A DNA stretch of 37,755 nucleotides from a bacterium (lineage in GTDB: Bacteria > Verrucomicrobiota > Verrucomicrobiia > Limisphaerales > UBA8199): positions 1 through 37,755 of the forward strand of contig JAJYHY010000038.1 of NCBI GenBank assembly GCA_021784555.1, written 5' to 3'. Positions 1 to 9,205 of the stretch are shown here, piece by piece. The stretch's first letter is position 1, and each line of letters opens with the position of its first letter. The position numbers and the translations under genes are program-made. The notes below the pieces were generated by a model, which saw only the letters and a list, made by a program, of their open reading frames with translations, was not told the origin of the DNA and ran no database searches.

Positions 1-94
1 CCAGCCGCGCCGGTGTCGATAGGCTACTGCGGACGGAACCGCAGGTTCGTCTTATGGTGGTTTTTTCATATTGAACAATTACAAGCGCAACTTC

Positions 95-349
95 ATGTCG
101 CACACGAATGTTAGCATCGAGGAAGCGACAGCCAGGTTTCGTGAGTTGTTGGCCGCCGTCGAAGAGAAGGGCGAGACGATTCTGATCCGCCGGGAAGGCA
201 AACCGGTGGCGGAACTCAAGCCCGCCTCGCCCCGAGCAATCGCGGACCGGCTCCAAACCTACCCGGACCTTAAGCCGCTCTGGATGGCTCCTGATTTCGA
301 CCCGACCGCGCCCCTGTCGGAGGACGAGTGGCCGGAGGAATACCGATGA
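95..349 (+). CDS. Phd/YefM-type antitoxin (apparently orphan)
   Basis: ORF translation MSHTNVSIEEATARFRELLAAVEEKGETILIRREGKPVAELKPA is typical of the Phd/YefM family; start placed at internal Met (95) rather than 71. Confidence 0.8.
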   Translation: MSHTNVSIEEATARFRELLAAVEEKGETILIRREGKPVAELKPASPRAIADRLQTYPDLKPLWMAPDFDPTAPLSEDEWPEEYR

Positions 350-394
350 TTCTCCGGACATCCGCTGGAAATGGCGCCCGCCGGGCGAACAAAT

Positions 395-646
395 GTGAAA
401 CCGAAAGCCCTCAACGAGCAGGAAGTTATCCACGAGGCGATGACCGTGTTGCTGGAACATCTCGAGCCGGCCAAGGTCGCAATGTTTATTGCGGCACGGC
501 CCATCGCCGGAGCCGATTACCTGCAACCGCGCGAACGGCTTTTCGCGGGCGAGACCGTCCAGAGTCTTGCCGAAAAGATTCGCCAGTTTGAGCGCAGCCA
601 ACCGCCGCAACCAAGCAAACCACCGCAACCCGGTGGACCGCCGTAA
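395..646 (+). CDS. conserved hypothetical small protein
   Basis: ORF 371..646; plausible GTG start at 395 (VKPKALNEQEVIHEAMTVLLEHLEPAKVAMFIAARPIAGADYLQPRERLF...). Protein-like composition; family not certain. Confidence 0.45.
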   Translation: MKPKALNEQEVIHEAMTVLLEHLEPAKVAMFIAARPIAGADYLQPRERLFAGETVQSLAEKIRQFERSQPPQPSKPPQPGGPP

Positions 647-673
647 GCGAGCGCGTTCCGAAGCAACCTCTGA

Positions 674-1006
674 CCAGTTCCTCTGCGCGCCCCGCGACAC
701 ATCGCCACCAGACGAAAGCCAGAATCTCCGCGTGATCCTTGCCGGCGCGTTGTCCAAGAGCAGTACGACAATGTCCTCGCCCTCTATAAGCGACTTGCTC
801 GGGAGCGCCCGGCAACGCTCTTCGATATCCACCAACAGCGCGGGTACGCGCACGCGCACCGGGAGTTCGCCGCCACCCTTTCCGAAAGGATCCAGGCCTT
901 TCTGACAAAGGAATACCCGGCCTCCTCCCGCGACGGCAAGATGATCCTTTTCATCCGGGACAATGCCCGCCGGAAGTTTGTCTCCTACACGCTCCCCATC
1001 GAATAG
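674..1006 (+). pseudogene. coding remnant or CDS lacking an ATG start
   Basis: Frame open from just after TGA at 671 to TAG at 1004-1006, ending ...EQYDNVLALYKRLARERPATLFDIHQQRGYAHAHREFAATLSERIQAFLTKEYPASSRDGKMILFIRDNARRKFVSYTLPIE*. Absent from ORF track because it has no ATG. Confidence 0.45.
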
Positions 1007-1380
1007 GGCAGGGGCCGTCCCGCGGCTCGTCCTCCGTAAACCCCGTCGGGGTGGCCTGTTTGGGAAACCCGGCCCTGGGGCTTTGGCGTCTGGCTGACAG
1101 CTACCTAGCGGCGCAGACCGAGGTGCTGGAGGTTTTCCCGAAGATTGCCGCGCCGTTGTTGTGCCTAAAAAAGCCGAATAAAAACCGCCTGCGCAATCCG
1201 CGTAAGGGGCGGGAGTGACAATGAGTTAGGCGGACAATCGCCCCCCAAGGTCCCTGTCCCGATTAGGGGGGAAGATCAGTCAGAGCAAGAGCATGGCATC
1301 CGGCTCACCCCTGAAAACGCCTCCGGATCAGCGCCAAATTGCGAGTAAACAACCACCAACCATCATCCATCATCCATCAT

Positions 1381-3651
1381 TTATTTTTCAATGAACCCTT
1401 GATACAATCCCATGTAATACGGCAGCAAGAACACGGCGCCGGAGGCCAGCTCATCCCCATTGCCGCCATAGTCCAACTGCCAGGGGTCGGTATTCCAATG
1501 GTCAAATTGACGGTTCTCAACCGGAAGCACTTTCCCGTTTACCAAATAGCCCCTCTCTCCGGGTCGATCGGGGTTGTCCAGGTCGCCCGAGGCGACGCGG
1601 GGCAGAAAGATGACATCGAGCCGGTGGCTGTTGCGGTGAGACCAGTTGAGGCGGTCCAGCGGGAGGCCGTAGAGCGTGGCCATGGCATCGGCTTGCCAGC
1701 CCGGCCACGGCTTGAGCGAGACGGGTCCCCAAGGGGTCGGCACGGCGGCATTCAGATTGCAGCCGGCGTAAGCGAAATTGAAAAATGGGTTCATTTCCGG
1801 CTCTTCATTCACCCAGTAGCGATAGAAGGAGTAACGCATCATGGCCTTGAGTTGAGCGTCTTCCGAGCAGCGCAGGAGGCTGTAATAATCCATAAAGGCC
1901 ATCTCGTCGTCAGATTGGTTTCCGGAGCCGGGGCCTTGCTGAACTTTGGGATACATCGCGTTCATCGCATAGCCATCACGGTCGACGAGTTCCCGCGAGG
2001 CTGCGGCATACTTCGGATCGCCGACGACGTGCGCCGCCACGGCGAGGTAGCTGAGGATGCTCAGGGAATTGAGGCCGCGCTCCGGCCACCAGTTCGGATC
2101 ACGGTTCAGGTATTTCGGGCCGAAGATCGCCCAGCGCGTGGGCCGGCCATCAAAATCGATGAGCGTGAATCCGTGCTCGATCAGATCGTCCACCGTATTC
2201 CGGACGACCTCGCGAACCCGTGCCCGTTCCGCCTCGGTGTCGGCGCAGAAATCATAATAAAGGCCATAAAAGAAAAAGTGGCCATCGAGCTCGTCGCTGC
2301 TCGTGTCGGATTTCCAATACCACCGCCCATCGGCGCTCTTGGGCCAGCGCGGTTCGTACACCTTCCAGAGCTTGTCATGCTTTTGCGCTTCCCGGTCGCT
2401 TTCTAACCGGCCCACATTCGGGTTAGGCAGGTCCACCGAACGAACCGAGCGCGCGATAAAACCCTTGGGAGGGGCGTGCGCGCAGCCTCGAGTGACCATC
2501 TGAAGGAAGCGAAGGGCCTCAAAGGCCTTCTTGGCGCGAGCCTTGGAAAGGGGATCCTTGGTGGCGGCGTAAGAGAAACATTCGCCCGCTCCGTACATCG
2601 CCGTCCAGAGGCCGTCATTATCGCTGTCCTGGGGGTCGGCGGTGGATTTGTCCCCGATTCTACGCAAATGGGCCTCGGCCACATAGCCGTATGGGGTGCG
2701 TTTGATGTAGCGCTGGATTTCTCGTTCGTAGAATCTGGCCTTGGCCGCCAGAGTCATGGGCCGACGTTCGATCCACCCCACTCCCCGGGCGGTGGCAAAC
2801 CAGGCGCGCCCCTTGGAGTCCACCGCTATCTGGCTTACGTCGTCATTAGGCAGCCAAAGAGGCCCCTGGCGATAGGCCCACCTTCCATGTTCGAAGCGTA
2901 TCGCTCCCAGATGCGTTCCGAACCACACCACACCGTGCCGACCGGCCCACGCACCGGTAAAATCGTTCCAGGGCAACCCGTCTTTGCCTTCGAAAAAGCG
3001 CCAGCCTTTCCGGGTCCGGCAGCCAACGCCCGCCCTTGTGGCGAACCAGGGTTGGCCCTTGGAATCGAAGGTGACCCCGAGCACGTCCCGCACCGCCCAG
3101 GCGCGGCCTCCTCCATCCAGGATTTGCACCCGTTGCCAACCGCCATTCTTGGCCTGGTAGAGGCCGGCATCCGACGCCACCCAGAGGACGCCGCCGGGGG
3201 AGATGGCCACCTGCTTCACCGCCTTGTCGCGCGGCCAATTCAATGAGCGCAGTTTGCCAGCCGACAGCTCGTAGAGCCGGTCCGCGGTGGCTATCAGACT
3301 CGTGCCGTCGAACCACAGAAGTTCGCGAACCTCACGCCAAGGCACTGGAACGGTTCGAATGCGGCCCGGCGCCTCCTGGAATCGGAAGCTGTGGTCACTC
3401 TCTTGGTTCAGGCCCGGCTCGACCTTCCAGGCGTTCCGGACGAAGGAATACCACTGGCCGTCGGCGAAGCCTTGCATACCTGTTGCTCCGGGGACGGACT
3501 GTAGCAACTGGACCGGGCCAGAGGCCAAACCTGGAGTGTGAGTCGAGGCAATTTCCTGCCGGAACCGCTGAGGCGCCGGTCTGACATCACCGGCGAGAAC
3601 AAGATGAGCGGCCAGGCAAAAGGCGAGCGCTTTGAGAGGAAGAGTTGACAT
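1381..3651 (-). CDS. secreted protein with two-component-regulator-type propeller repeats
   Basis: ORF 1381..3759; signal-peptide start MSTLPLKALAFCLAAHLVLAGDV at 3651; repeats of LWVASDAGLY / PWFATRAGVG / VWFGTHLGAIR / AWFATARGVGW type. Confidence 0.75.
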   Translation of the reverse strand: MSTLPLKALAFCLAAHLVLAGDVRPAPQRFRQEIASTHTPGLASGPVQLLQSVPGATGMQGFADGQWYSFVRNAWKVEPGLNQESDHSFRFQEAPGRIRTVPVPWREVRELLWFDGTSLIATADRLYELSAGKLRSLNWPRDKAVKQVAISPGGVLWVASDAGLYQAKNGGWQRVQILDGGGRAWAVRDVLGVTFDSKGQPWFATRAGVGCRTRKGWRFFEGKDGLPWNDFTGAWAGRHGVVWFGTHLGAIRFEHGRWAYRQGPLWLPNDDVSQIAVDSKGRAWFATARGVGWIERRPMTLAAKARFYEREIQRYIKRTPYGYVAEAHLRRIGDKSTADPQDSDNDGLWTAMYGAGECFSYAATKDPLSKARAKKAFEALRFLQMVTRGCAHAPPKGFIARSVRSVDLPNPNVGRLESDREAQKHDKLWKVYEPRWPKSADGRWYWKSDTSSDELDGHFFFYGLYYDFCADTEAERARVREVVRNTVDDLIEHGFTLIDFDGRPTRWAIFGPKYLNRDPNWWPERGLNSLSILSYLAVAAHVVGDPKYAAASRELVDRDGYAMNAMYPKVQQGPGSGNQSDDEMAFMDYYSLLRCSEDAQLKAMMRYSFYRYWVNEEPEMNPFFNFAYAGCNLNAAVPTPWGPVSLKPWPGWQADAMATLYGLPLDRLNWSHRNSHRLDVIFLPRVASGDLDNPDRPGERGYLVNGKVLPVENRQFDHWNTDPWQLDYGGNGDELASGAVFLLPYYMGLYQGFIEK

Positions 3652-3697
3652 GGAAGGCATCCTGCCACATGCCCTTTCGCTTGGCAAGAAGCTCTCG

Positions 3698-3742
3698 GAC
3701 TCGTCCGACCGGTCAGACCGGTGTGACCCGCCCGACCTGTCG
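3698..3742. repeat. degenerate 9-bp tandem repeat, consensus approx GACCSGTCN, 5 units
   Basis: gactcgtcc gaccggtca gaccggtgt gacccgccc gacctgtcg read directly. Confidence 0.6.
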
Positions 3743-3790
3743 GAACATTCGCCTGACAACCTCCGCTCCGCCTCCTATCCTTTGCCAATC

Positions 3791-5236
3791 ATGGAACAGG
3801 AGCCAAACCATTTCCACATGACTCCGGATGAGTTCCGGCGCTGGGGTTACGCCGTTATAGACTGGATTGCGGAATATCAGCGCCGGGCGGAATCCCTGCC
3901 GGTGCTTTCCAACGTTGCGCCCGGCCAAATCCGCGCCTCGCTCCCGCCCACCGCGCCGAGCCAGGGGGAGCCGTTCGACGCCATCTTAAGCGACGTCGAA
4001 AAGCTCATCCTGCCGGGCATCACGCATTGGCAATCGCCTAATTTCTTCGCCTTTTTTCCCGCCAACAACTCCGGGCCATCGATCCTGGGTGAGCTGCTCT
4101 CGGCGGGGCTGGGGATTCAGGGGATGCTGTGGGCCACCAGCCCGGCTTGCACGGAGCTGGAGACGCTTATGCTCGATTGGCTCGCCGATATGGCCGGCTT
4201 GCCCGACCAGTTTAGGTCAATCGGGGCGGGAGGCGGCGTCATCCAGGACAGTGCATCGAGCGCGGTGCTCTGTGCCCTGGTGGCTGCCCGCGAGCGCGCC
4301 ACTCGGTTCGAGTCGAATGAACAGGGCTGCAACGGGCGCTTGGCAGCTTATACTTCCACCCAAGCCCATTCGTCCGTGGAAAAGGCCGTGAAGATAGCCG
4401 GCTTGGGAAGGGAGAACCTGAGGCCGATCGAAGCGGATGACAGATTTGCGCTGCGGGCGGACGAGTTGGCCAAGAGAATCAGCCTCGACCGCCGGGCCGG
4501 ACTGCTCCCCTGCTTTGTCTCGGCGACCTTGGGCACAACTTCTTCCAATGGATTCGATCCGTTGCCTGAAATCGGTCGTCTATGCCGGCAGGAAGGACTC
4601 TGGCTCCACGTGGATGGGGCCATGGCGGGCGCCGCGAGCCTCTGTCCGGAGTTCCGTCACCTCTTCGCGGGCTTGGAGTTGGCCGACTCTTATGCATTCA
4701 ACCCCCACAAATGGATGTTCACCAATTTCGACTGTGACTGCTTCTATGTGGCGGACCGCGCCGCACTGATCAACTCGTTGAGCGTGCTGCCCGAATACCT
4801 GCGCAACAAAGCGACGGAGTCCGGCGCCGTTATCGATTACCGCGACTGGCAGATTCCGCTCGGACGCCGTTTCCGCGCCCTCAAGCTTTGGTTCGTTATC
4901 CGTTATTATGGCGTCGAGGGTTTGCGCCACTGTATCCGCCGGCACATCGAACTGGCCCAGGGCTTCGCCCGCTGGGTTCAAACCTCGGCGGATTTCGAGT
5001 TGGCGGCGCCGGCGCCACTCAACCTGGTTTGCTTCCGCCACAAGGCTGGCGATGATTTCAACCGTCGGCTCCTGGACCGATTAAACGCCACGGGCAGACT
5101 CTACCTGACTCACGCCGTTCTCCACGGGCGGTTTACGCTTCGCTTCTGCGTCGGCCAAACCCACACGGAAGCACACCATGTCCGCCAGGGCTGGCAGTTG
5201 ATTCAAGACACCGCCAACGATTTGAGCAAGGGCTAA
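3791..5236 (+). CDS. pyridoxal-dependent amino-acid decarboxylase (aromatic-L-amino-acid decarboxylase family)
   Basis: MTPDEFRRWGYAVIDWIAEYQ..., ...HVDGAMAGAASLCPEFR..., PLP-lysine region ADSYAFNPHKWMFTNFDCDCFYV. Confidence 0.93.
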   Translation: MEQEPNHFHMTPDEFRRWGYAVIDWIAEYQRRAESLPVLSNVAPGQIRASLPPTAPSQGEPFDAILSDVEKLILPGITHWQSPNFFAFFPANNSGPSILGELLSAGLGIQGMLWATSPACTELETLMLDWLADMAGLPDQFRSIGAGGGVIQDSASSAVLCALVAARERATRFESNEQGCNGRLAAYTSTQAHSSVEKAVKIAGLGRENLRPIEADDRFALRADELAKRISLDRRAGLLPCFVSATLGTTSSNGFDPLPEIGRLCRQEGLWLHVDGAMAGAASLCPEFRHLFAGLELADSYAFNPHKWMFTNFDCDCFYVADRAALINSLSVLPEYLRNKATESGAVIDYRDWQIPLGRRFRALKLWFVIRYYGVEGLRHCIRRHIELAQGFARWVQTSADFELAAPAPLNLVCFRHKAGDDFNRRLLDRLNATGRLYLTHAVLHGRFTLRFCVGQTHTEAHHVRQGWQLIQDTANDLSKG

Positions 5237-5281
5237 CTCGCACGCATTTTGGCGATGAGCTTGGGTCTGGCTCCGGGATGG

Positions 5282-5323
5282 ACGCGACAATAAAATACGC
5301 GATCGCGTATTTTATTGTCGCGT
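5282..5323. repeat. 42-bp perfect palindrome (no spacer)
   Basis: acgcgacaataaaatacgcga|tcgcgtattttattgtcgcgt; arms are exact reverse complements. Confidence 0.95.
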
Positions 5324-5421
5324 GGCGAGGGATTGGGGTGTTTGTGGCTCTCCAATTCCGAGCGCAAGGTTATCCCCAAAATGTGAGGGCTAATATCAGC
5401 AACCAGGTTCGCTGCGCGGCC

Positions 5422-6219
5422 TCAGCCCAGGAAGATGAGGCCCAGGCAGATAACCGCCGCCAGAGCTATGCGGTACCACCCAAACAGGGTAAATGTATGA
5501 GTCTGGATATAGCGCAGGAGCCATTTAACGGCAATGAACGAGAGTATTGCCGCCACCAAGAAGCCGAGCAGATCCATGCCCCAATTCTCCGGGGCCGCTC
5601 CCGTGTGATGGCGCAATTTGTCGTAAATCTCCCAACCCCCGGCCGCCAGCATGGTCGGAATGCCAACCAGGAACGTGTATTCGACGGCGGCCGCGCGGTT
5701 GAGGCCCAGCACCAAGGCCAGGAGGATGGTGGTTCCGGAGCGCGAGGCACCAGGAAAGACTGCGGCGATGAGCTGCCCAATCGCGACGGCGAACACAATC
5801 GGCCACGTGATCCGGTTGTGGAGCGGGCGCCCCCGGAGCCACCGCTCCACCAGGATGAACCCAACGCCGCCAATCAGCACCGCCCAGGCAATGGGGCCAA
5901 GCGCCTTGGGCAGCTTGAATCCATTCTTAACGAGGATGAGACCTCCGATGCCAGTGATGACAAAGGCCACCATTACCTTGAGCGCGTAATCCTGGGTGCT
6001 CTTCTCCCGCCATTTAAAGATGAACTGCCGCAGCCGGTCCGGGAACAGCGGCAGCACGGCAAGGACTGCGCCACACTGGATGACGACGTTGAAGAGGTCG
6101 CTCTCGTGCAGGTGCAGCCAGCGTTCGGCAATTAGCAAGTGGCCTGTCGATGAGACCGGCAGGAACTCAGTGATTCCCTCAATGATCCCCAGCAACGATA
6201 CAGCAATCCATGTTGGCAT
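5422..6219 (-). CDS. uppP: undecaprenyl-diphosphatase
   Basis: MPTWIAVSLLGIIEGITEFLPVSSTGHLLIAERWL, FPGASRSGTTI motif. Confidence 0.96.
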   Translation of the reverse strand: MPTWIAVSLLGIIEGITEFLPVSSTGHLLIAERWLHLHESDLFNVVIQCGAVLAVLPLFPDRLRQFIFKWREKSTQDYALKVMVAFVITGIGGLILVKNGFKLPKALGPIAWAVLIGGVGFILVERWLRGRPLHNRITWPIVFAVAIGQLIAAVFPGASRSGTTILLALVLGLNRAAAVEYTFLVGIPTMLAAGGWEIYDKLRHHTGAAPENWGMDLLGFLVAAILSFIAVKWLLRYIQTHTFTLFGWYRIALAAVICLGLIFLG

Positions 6220-6279
6220 ACGCAGCGTAGAAACGAAAAAAGCCGGAAAAAGACAAGCCTCGAGTTGAAGGATCGCCGA

Positions 6280-6482
6280 GTCGGCCGGAGGTCGGACATC
6301 CGGGTTCGGAGCCGCTCATCGACGAAGGTGGCCGGCTCCCGGCGCAAGCTCTCGATGGCCACCGCCAGGTTTGGCGGCAGGTAAGCGCGGGCCAAGTCGA
6401 GGGCTGCCTCGGGCCGGCCAAAGACTTCCTTGAATAGATGGTCGTGGGGGTGATGGATGGGTTGGAAGGGGTCTTCTGGCAT
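6280..6482 (-). pseudogene. N-terminal remnant of Rpn-family (YhgA-like/transposase_31) nuclease
   Basis: HHPHDHLFKEVFGRPEAALDLARAYLPPNLAVAIESLRREPATFVDERLRTRMSDL is the family N-terminus; similarity ends about 6280 and the frame runs into unrelated sequence. Confidence 0.75.
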
Positions 6483-6539
6483 AATCCCGGCTCTTCATAG
6501 TCCATGGAAGCGTCGAGAGCAACTCTATTCGAGATCGGA

Positions 6540-6663
6540 GTAACTGCTCAGGTGGTGATAGGAGCGCGGACGCCCTCGTCCGCGTCTCGAGAGAGGCGCA
6601 GTCGCGGACGAGGGCGTCCGCGCTCCTATCGCATGACTCAGGCGGCGTGACCCGAGTAGTTAC
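6540..6663. mobile_element. palindromic element A, full-length copy 1 (124 bp)
   Basis: gtaactgctcaggt...acccgagtagttac ends; core arms gataggagcgcggacgccctcgtccgc / gcggacgagggcgtccgcgctcctatc with approx 20-nt loop. Confidence 0.9.
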
Positions 6664-6710
6664 AGATGGAGCCAATGTTATTAACTTCATTTTTGGCCTT
6701 TGGCGTGTAT

Positions 6711-8870
6711 ATGTGTCCGATGAACTTATCGCGGTTTTCAGCGCCGATGGCAGCCCGGGCGTATCGGCTGGTGGCGCGGCTATGCGCCCGGGTGACAAGC
6801 GGCATGGCCGGGCTCCTGGGAGCCATGGTTTGCGCGGGGCTTGCGCTCTCCGCGGAGGGGGCAATGCCAAATACCCCGACCAACTATGTCGAAGGCGAGG
6901 TGCTGGTCACCTTCAACAGTTCACTGGATTGGAGCGCGGCCAAGAGCGCCATGGCGCGGCACTCGCTTCAAGTTGCCAAGCACTACGCATTCCTGTCCGA
7001 ACGATTAGGGCGGCAGTTGGCGCTGGCGCGCGCGACCAACATGACCACGGCGGCCCTGCTGGCCGAGCTCAAGCGGGACCCCGCAGTGGCGGTGGTTGAG
7101 CCGAATTACATCCGGTGGGCGGCGGCGAGCGGGGCGCCAAACGACCCGCTTTTCGGACGGTTGTGGGGGCTGCAAAACACGGGACAGACCGTTCAGACGG
7201 TGACGGGGACCCCGGGCCGAGACATCAGTTTTCTAAAGGCGTGGGGTTTGGCCCGGCCCTCGACCAATTCCGTGGTGGTGGCGGTGGTGGACACAGGCGT
7301 TGACTACACCCACCCGGACCTGGCCGCGAATATATGGGTTAACCCCGGCGAAATTCCGGGCAACGGCATAGATGACGACGGCAACGGATACGTGGATGAT
7401 TATCATGGATATGACTTCGCGGACGACAATGGCGACCCCATCGATAGCGGTGAACACGGGACCCACGTTTCAGGGACGATTGCCGCCGTAGGAAACAACG
7501 GCATTGGGGTCATTGGAGTGGATTACCGCGCCAAGATCATGGCCTTGCGCGTTTCTAACGATGGAGAAAGCTTCGTGGACTCCGCCGTCATCGAGGCGAT
7601 TCAATACGCCGCCATGATGAAATCTCGAGGGATTAACGTGGTCGCCATCAACGGCTCTTACGGCAGCTCCAATTTCAGCAGCGCAGAGGAGTCTGCGATT
7701 CAGGTAGCCGGGCAGGAGGGCATCGTCTTCTGCGCGGCGGCGGGTAACCAGAGCGCGGACAACGACTCAACCCCGGAGTACCCGGCGGATTACCGGCTGA
7801 CCAACATGATCGTCGTGGCCGCCACGGACCAAAACGATGCGCTGGCCGATTTCTCTAATTACGGCACTAACACCGTCGATCTGGGCGCCCCAGGGGTCAG
7901 TATCCTGTCCACCACCCCGCCGGGCATCACCTCCTACGTCCAGGTGGCCTCGGCGACCTTCTCGGCGGATGCGATGGATTACGCCGGAACCACCACGGGC
8001 ACCACCGGCTCAATCTACGATTGCGGGCTGGGCTATCTCACGAATTTTCCCCCGGAAGTGCGCGGCAATATCGCCCTCATCCGCCGCGGCACCCTCTATT
8101 TCTCGGAGAAAGCGGCCAATGCCATGACGGCGGGCGCGGTCGGGGCGATTATCTTCAACAACACGAACTTGCCCTTTACCGGCACATTGGAGTATCCCAG
8201 CAATTGGATTCCGGTGGTCAGCATCTCCGAGTCGGATGGGCTCGCCTTGCAGGCCCTGCTCCCCGCTACCGGCACGATCTTCAGCGCGAAGGACCCCAGC
8301 GTGATTTACCAATACCTCAGCGGCACGTCAATGGCCACACCCCACGTCAGCGGAGCGGTCGCATTCGCCGCGATGAACTTTCCCGACGAAACGGCCACCC
8401 AGCGCGTCCAGCGCATCCTTTCCAGCGTGGACCCGGTGCCCGCGCTCCAGGGAAAGGTCATCACCGGCGGACGCCTCGACCTCTTGCGCGTGGTGGATCA
8501 GGATGGCAACGGCCTGCCCGATTGGTGGGAGCAGCTTTACTTCGGACACACCGGCGTTGACCCCAACGCCGACCCCGACGGGGATGGCATGAGCAACTGG
8601 CAGGAATATGCGGCCGATACGGACCCCTTGAATCCCGATTCCTCCTTGCGCCTGACCGGCCTGCAGGTCGCGCCCAATGGCGTGCGCCTGAGTTGGTCGG
8701 GAGGCATAGAGGCCCGCCAGTATCTCGAACGCAGTTCATCGCCCGCCGACCCGAATTCCTGGGTGGACATTCTTACAAACGAACCTCCAACAGCCGCCAG
8801 TGCCAGCTTCATCGACCTCGCCACCACCAACAACACCTATTTCTATCGCCTCCGGGTTGAACGTCCGTAG
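6711..8870 (+). CDS. S8 family (subtilisin-like) serine peptidase with PA-type insert and C-terminal Ca-binding-like repeat
   Basis: VAVVDTGVDYTHPDL, HGTHVSGTIAAVGNN, SGTSMATPHVSGAVAF catalytic motifs; VRGNIALIRRGTLYFSEKAANAMTAGAVGAIIFNN PA-like; DQDGNGLPDWWE...DPDGDGMSNWQEY. Confidence 0.93.
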   Translation: MCPMNLSRFSAPMAARAYRLVARLCARVTSGMAGLLGAMVCAGLALSAEGAMPNTPTNYVEGEVLVTFNSSLDWSAAKSAMARHSLQVAKHYAFLSERLGRQLALARATNMTTAALLAELKRDPAVAVVEPNYIRWAAASGAPNDPLFGRLWGLQNTGQTVQTVTGTPGRDISFLKAWGLARPSTNSVVVAVVDTGVDYTHPDLAANIWVNPGEIPGNGIDDDGNGYVDDYHGYDFADDNGDPIDSGEHGTHVSGTIAAVGNNGIGVIGVDYRAKIMALRVSNDGESFVDSAVIEAIQYAAMMKSRGINVVAINGSYGSSNFSSAEESAIQVAGQEGIVFCAAAGNQSADNDSTPEYPADYRLTNMIVVAATDQNDALADFSNYGTNTVDLGAPGVSILSTTPPGITSYVQVASATFSADAMDYAGTTTGTTGSIYDCGLGYLTNFPPEVRGNIALIRRGTLYFSEKAANAMTAGAVGAIIFNNTNLPFTGTLEYPSNWIPVVSISESDGLALQALLPATGTIFSAKDPSVIYQYLSGTSMATPHVSGAVAFAAMNFPDETATQRVQRILSSVDPVPALQGKVITGGRLDLLRVVDQDGNGLPDWWEQLYFGHTGVDPNADPDGDGMSNWQEYAADTDPLNPDSSLRLTGLQVAPNGVRLSWSGGIEARQYLERSSSPADPNSWVDILTNEPPTAASASFIDLATTNNTYFYRLRVERP

Positions 8871-8951
8871 AAGGCACGGCATGGGACTCTTGGCGGCGAA
8901 CTGTCTCGTTTCATAAATCCTGTAACGTATTCTCCGCCGCAACCGATTCTG

Positions 8952-9004
8952 TGTCCCACCTGGGACATTACATTGAAGATCGATTTTTGTCCCACCTGGG
9001 ACAT
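8952..9004. repeat. two copies of dyad TGTCCCACCTGGGACAT, 36 nt apart (start to start)
   Basis: 8952..8968 and 8988..9004 identical 17-mers, each an inverted repeat tgtccca/tgggaca. Confidence 0.85.
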
Positions 9005-9205
9005 AGAATCGCCCGCACTTGCCCACGGCGGATACGTTAGCGGTTGCATACCGACACCGCTTTGATGAGCCGGCCCCTGGTGCTGTGGCCGAGCTCGGCG
9101 GGAGGGCCAAAGCGCGTGGCGCTGCGCTTCCCGCCGCAAGACCTGGCCGAATCAGCCCCAGGCGCGGCTTGGCGGATTCTGGTTTGTGTGCTTTCTTCAG
9201 TTGGC

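Noticed and set aside
1360-1380. 7-bp repeat catcatc/atcatcc
   Set aside because: Short simple repeat at the 3' end of a gene; no supporting context.
1339-3246. Plus-strand ORFs 1339..2406 (355 aa) and 2476..3246 (256 aa)
   Set aside because: Antisense shadows of the propeller protein gene 1381..3651, which has a signal peptide and clear repeats.
5278-6135. Plus-strand ORF of 285 aa
   Set aside because: Opposite strand of uppP; its start lies in the 42-bp palindrome and the protein has no recognisable family character.
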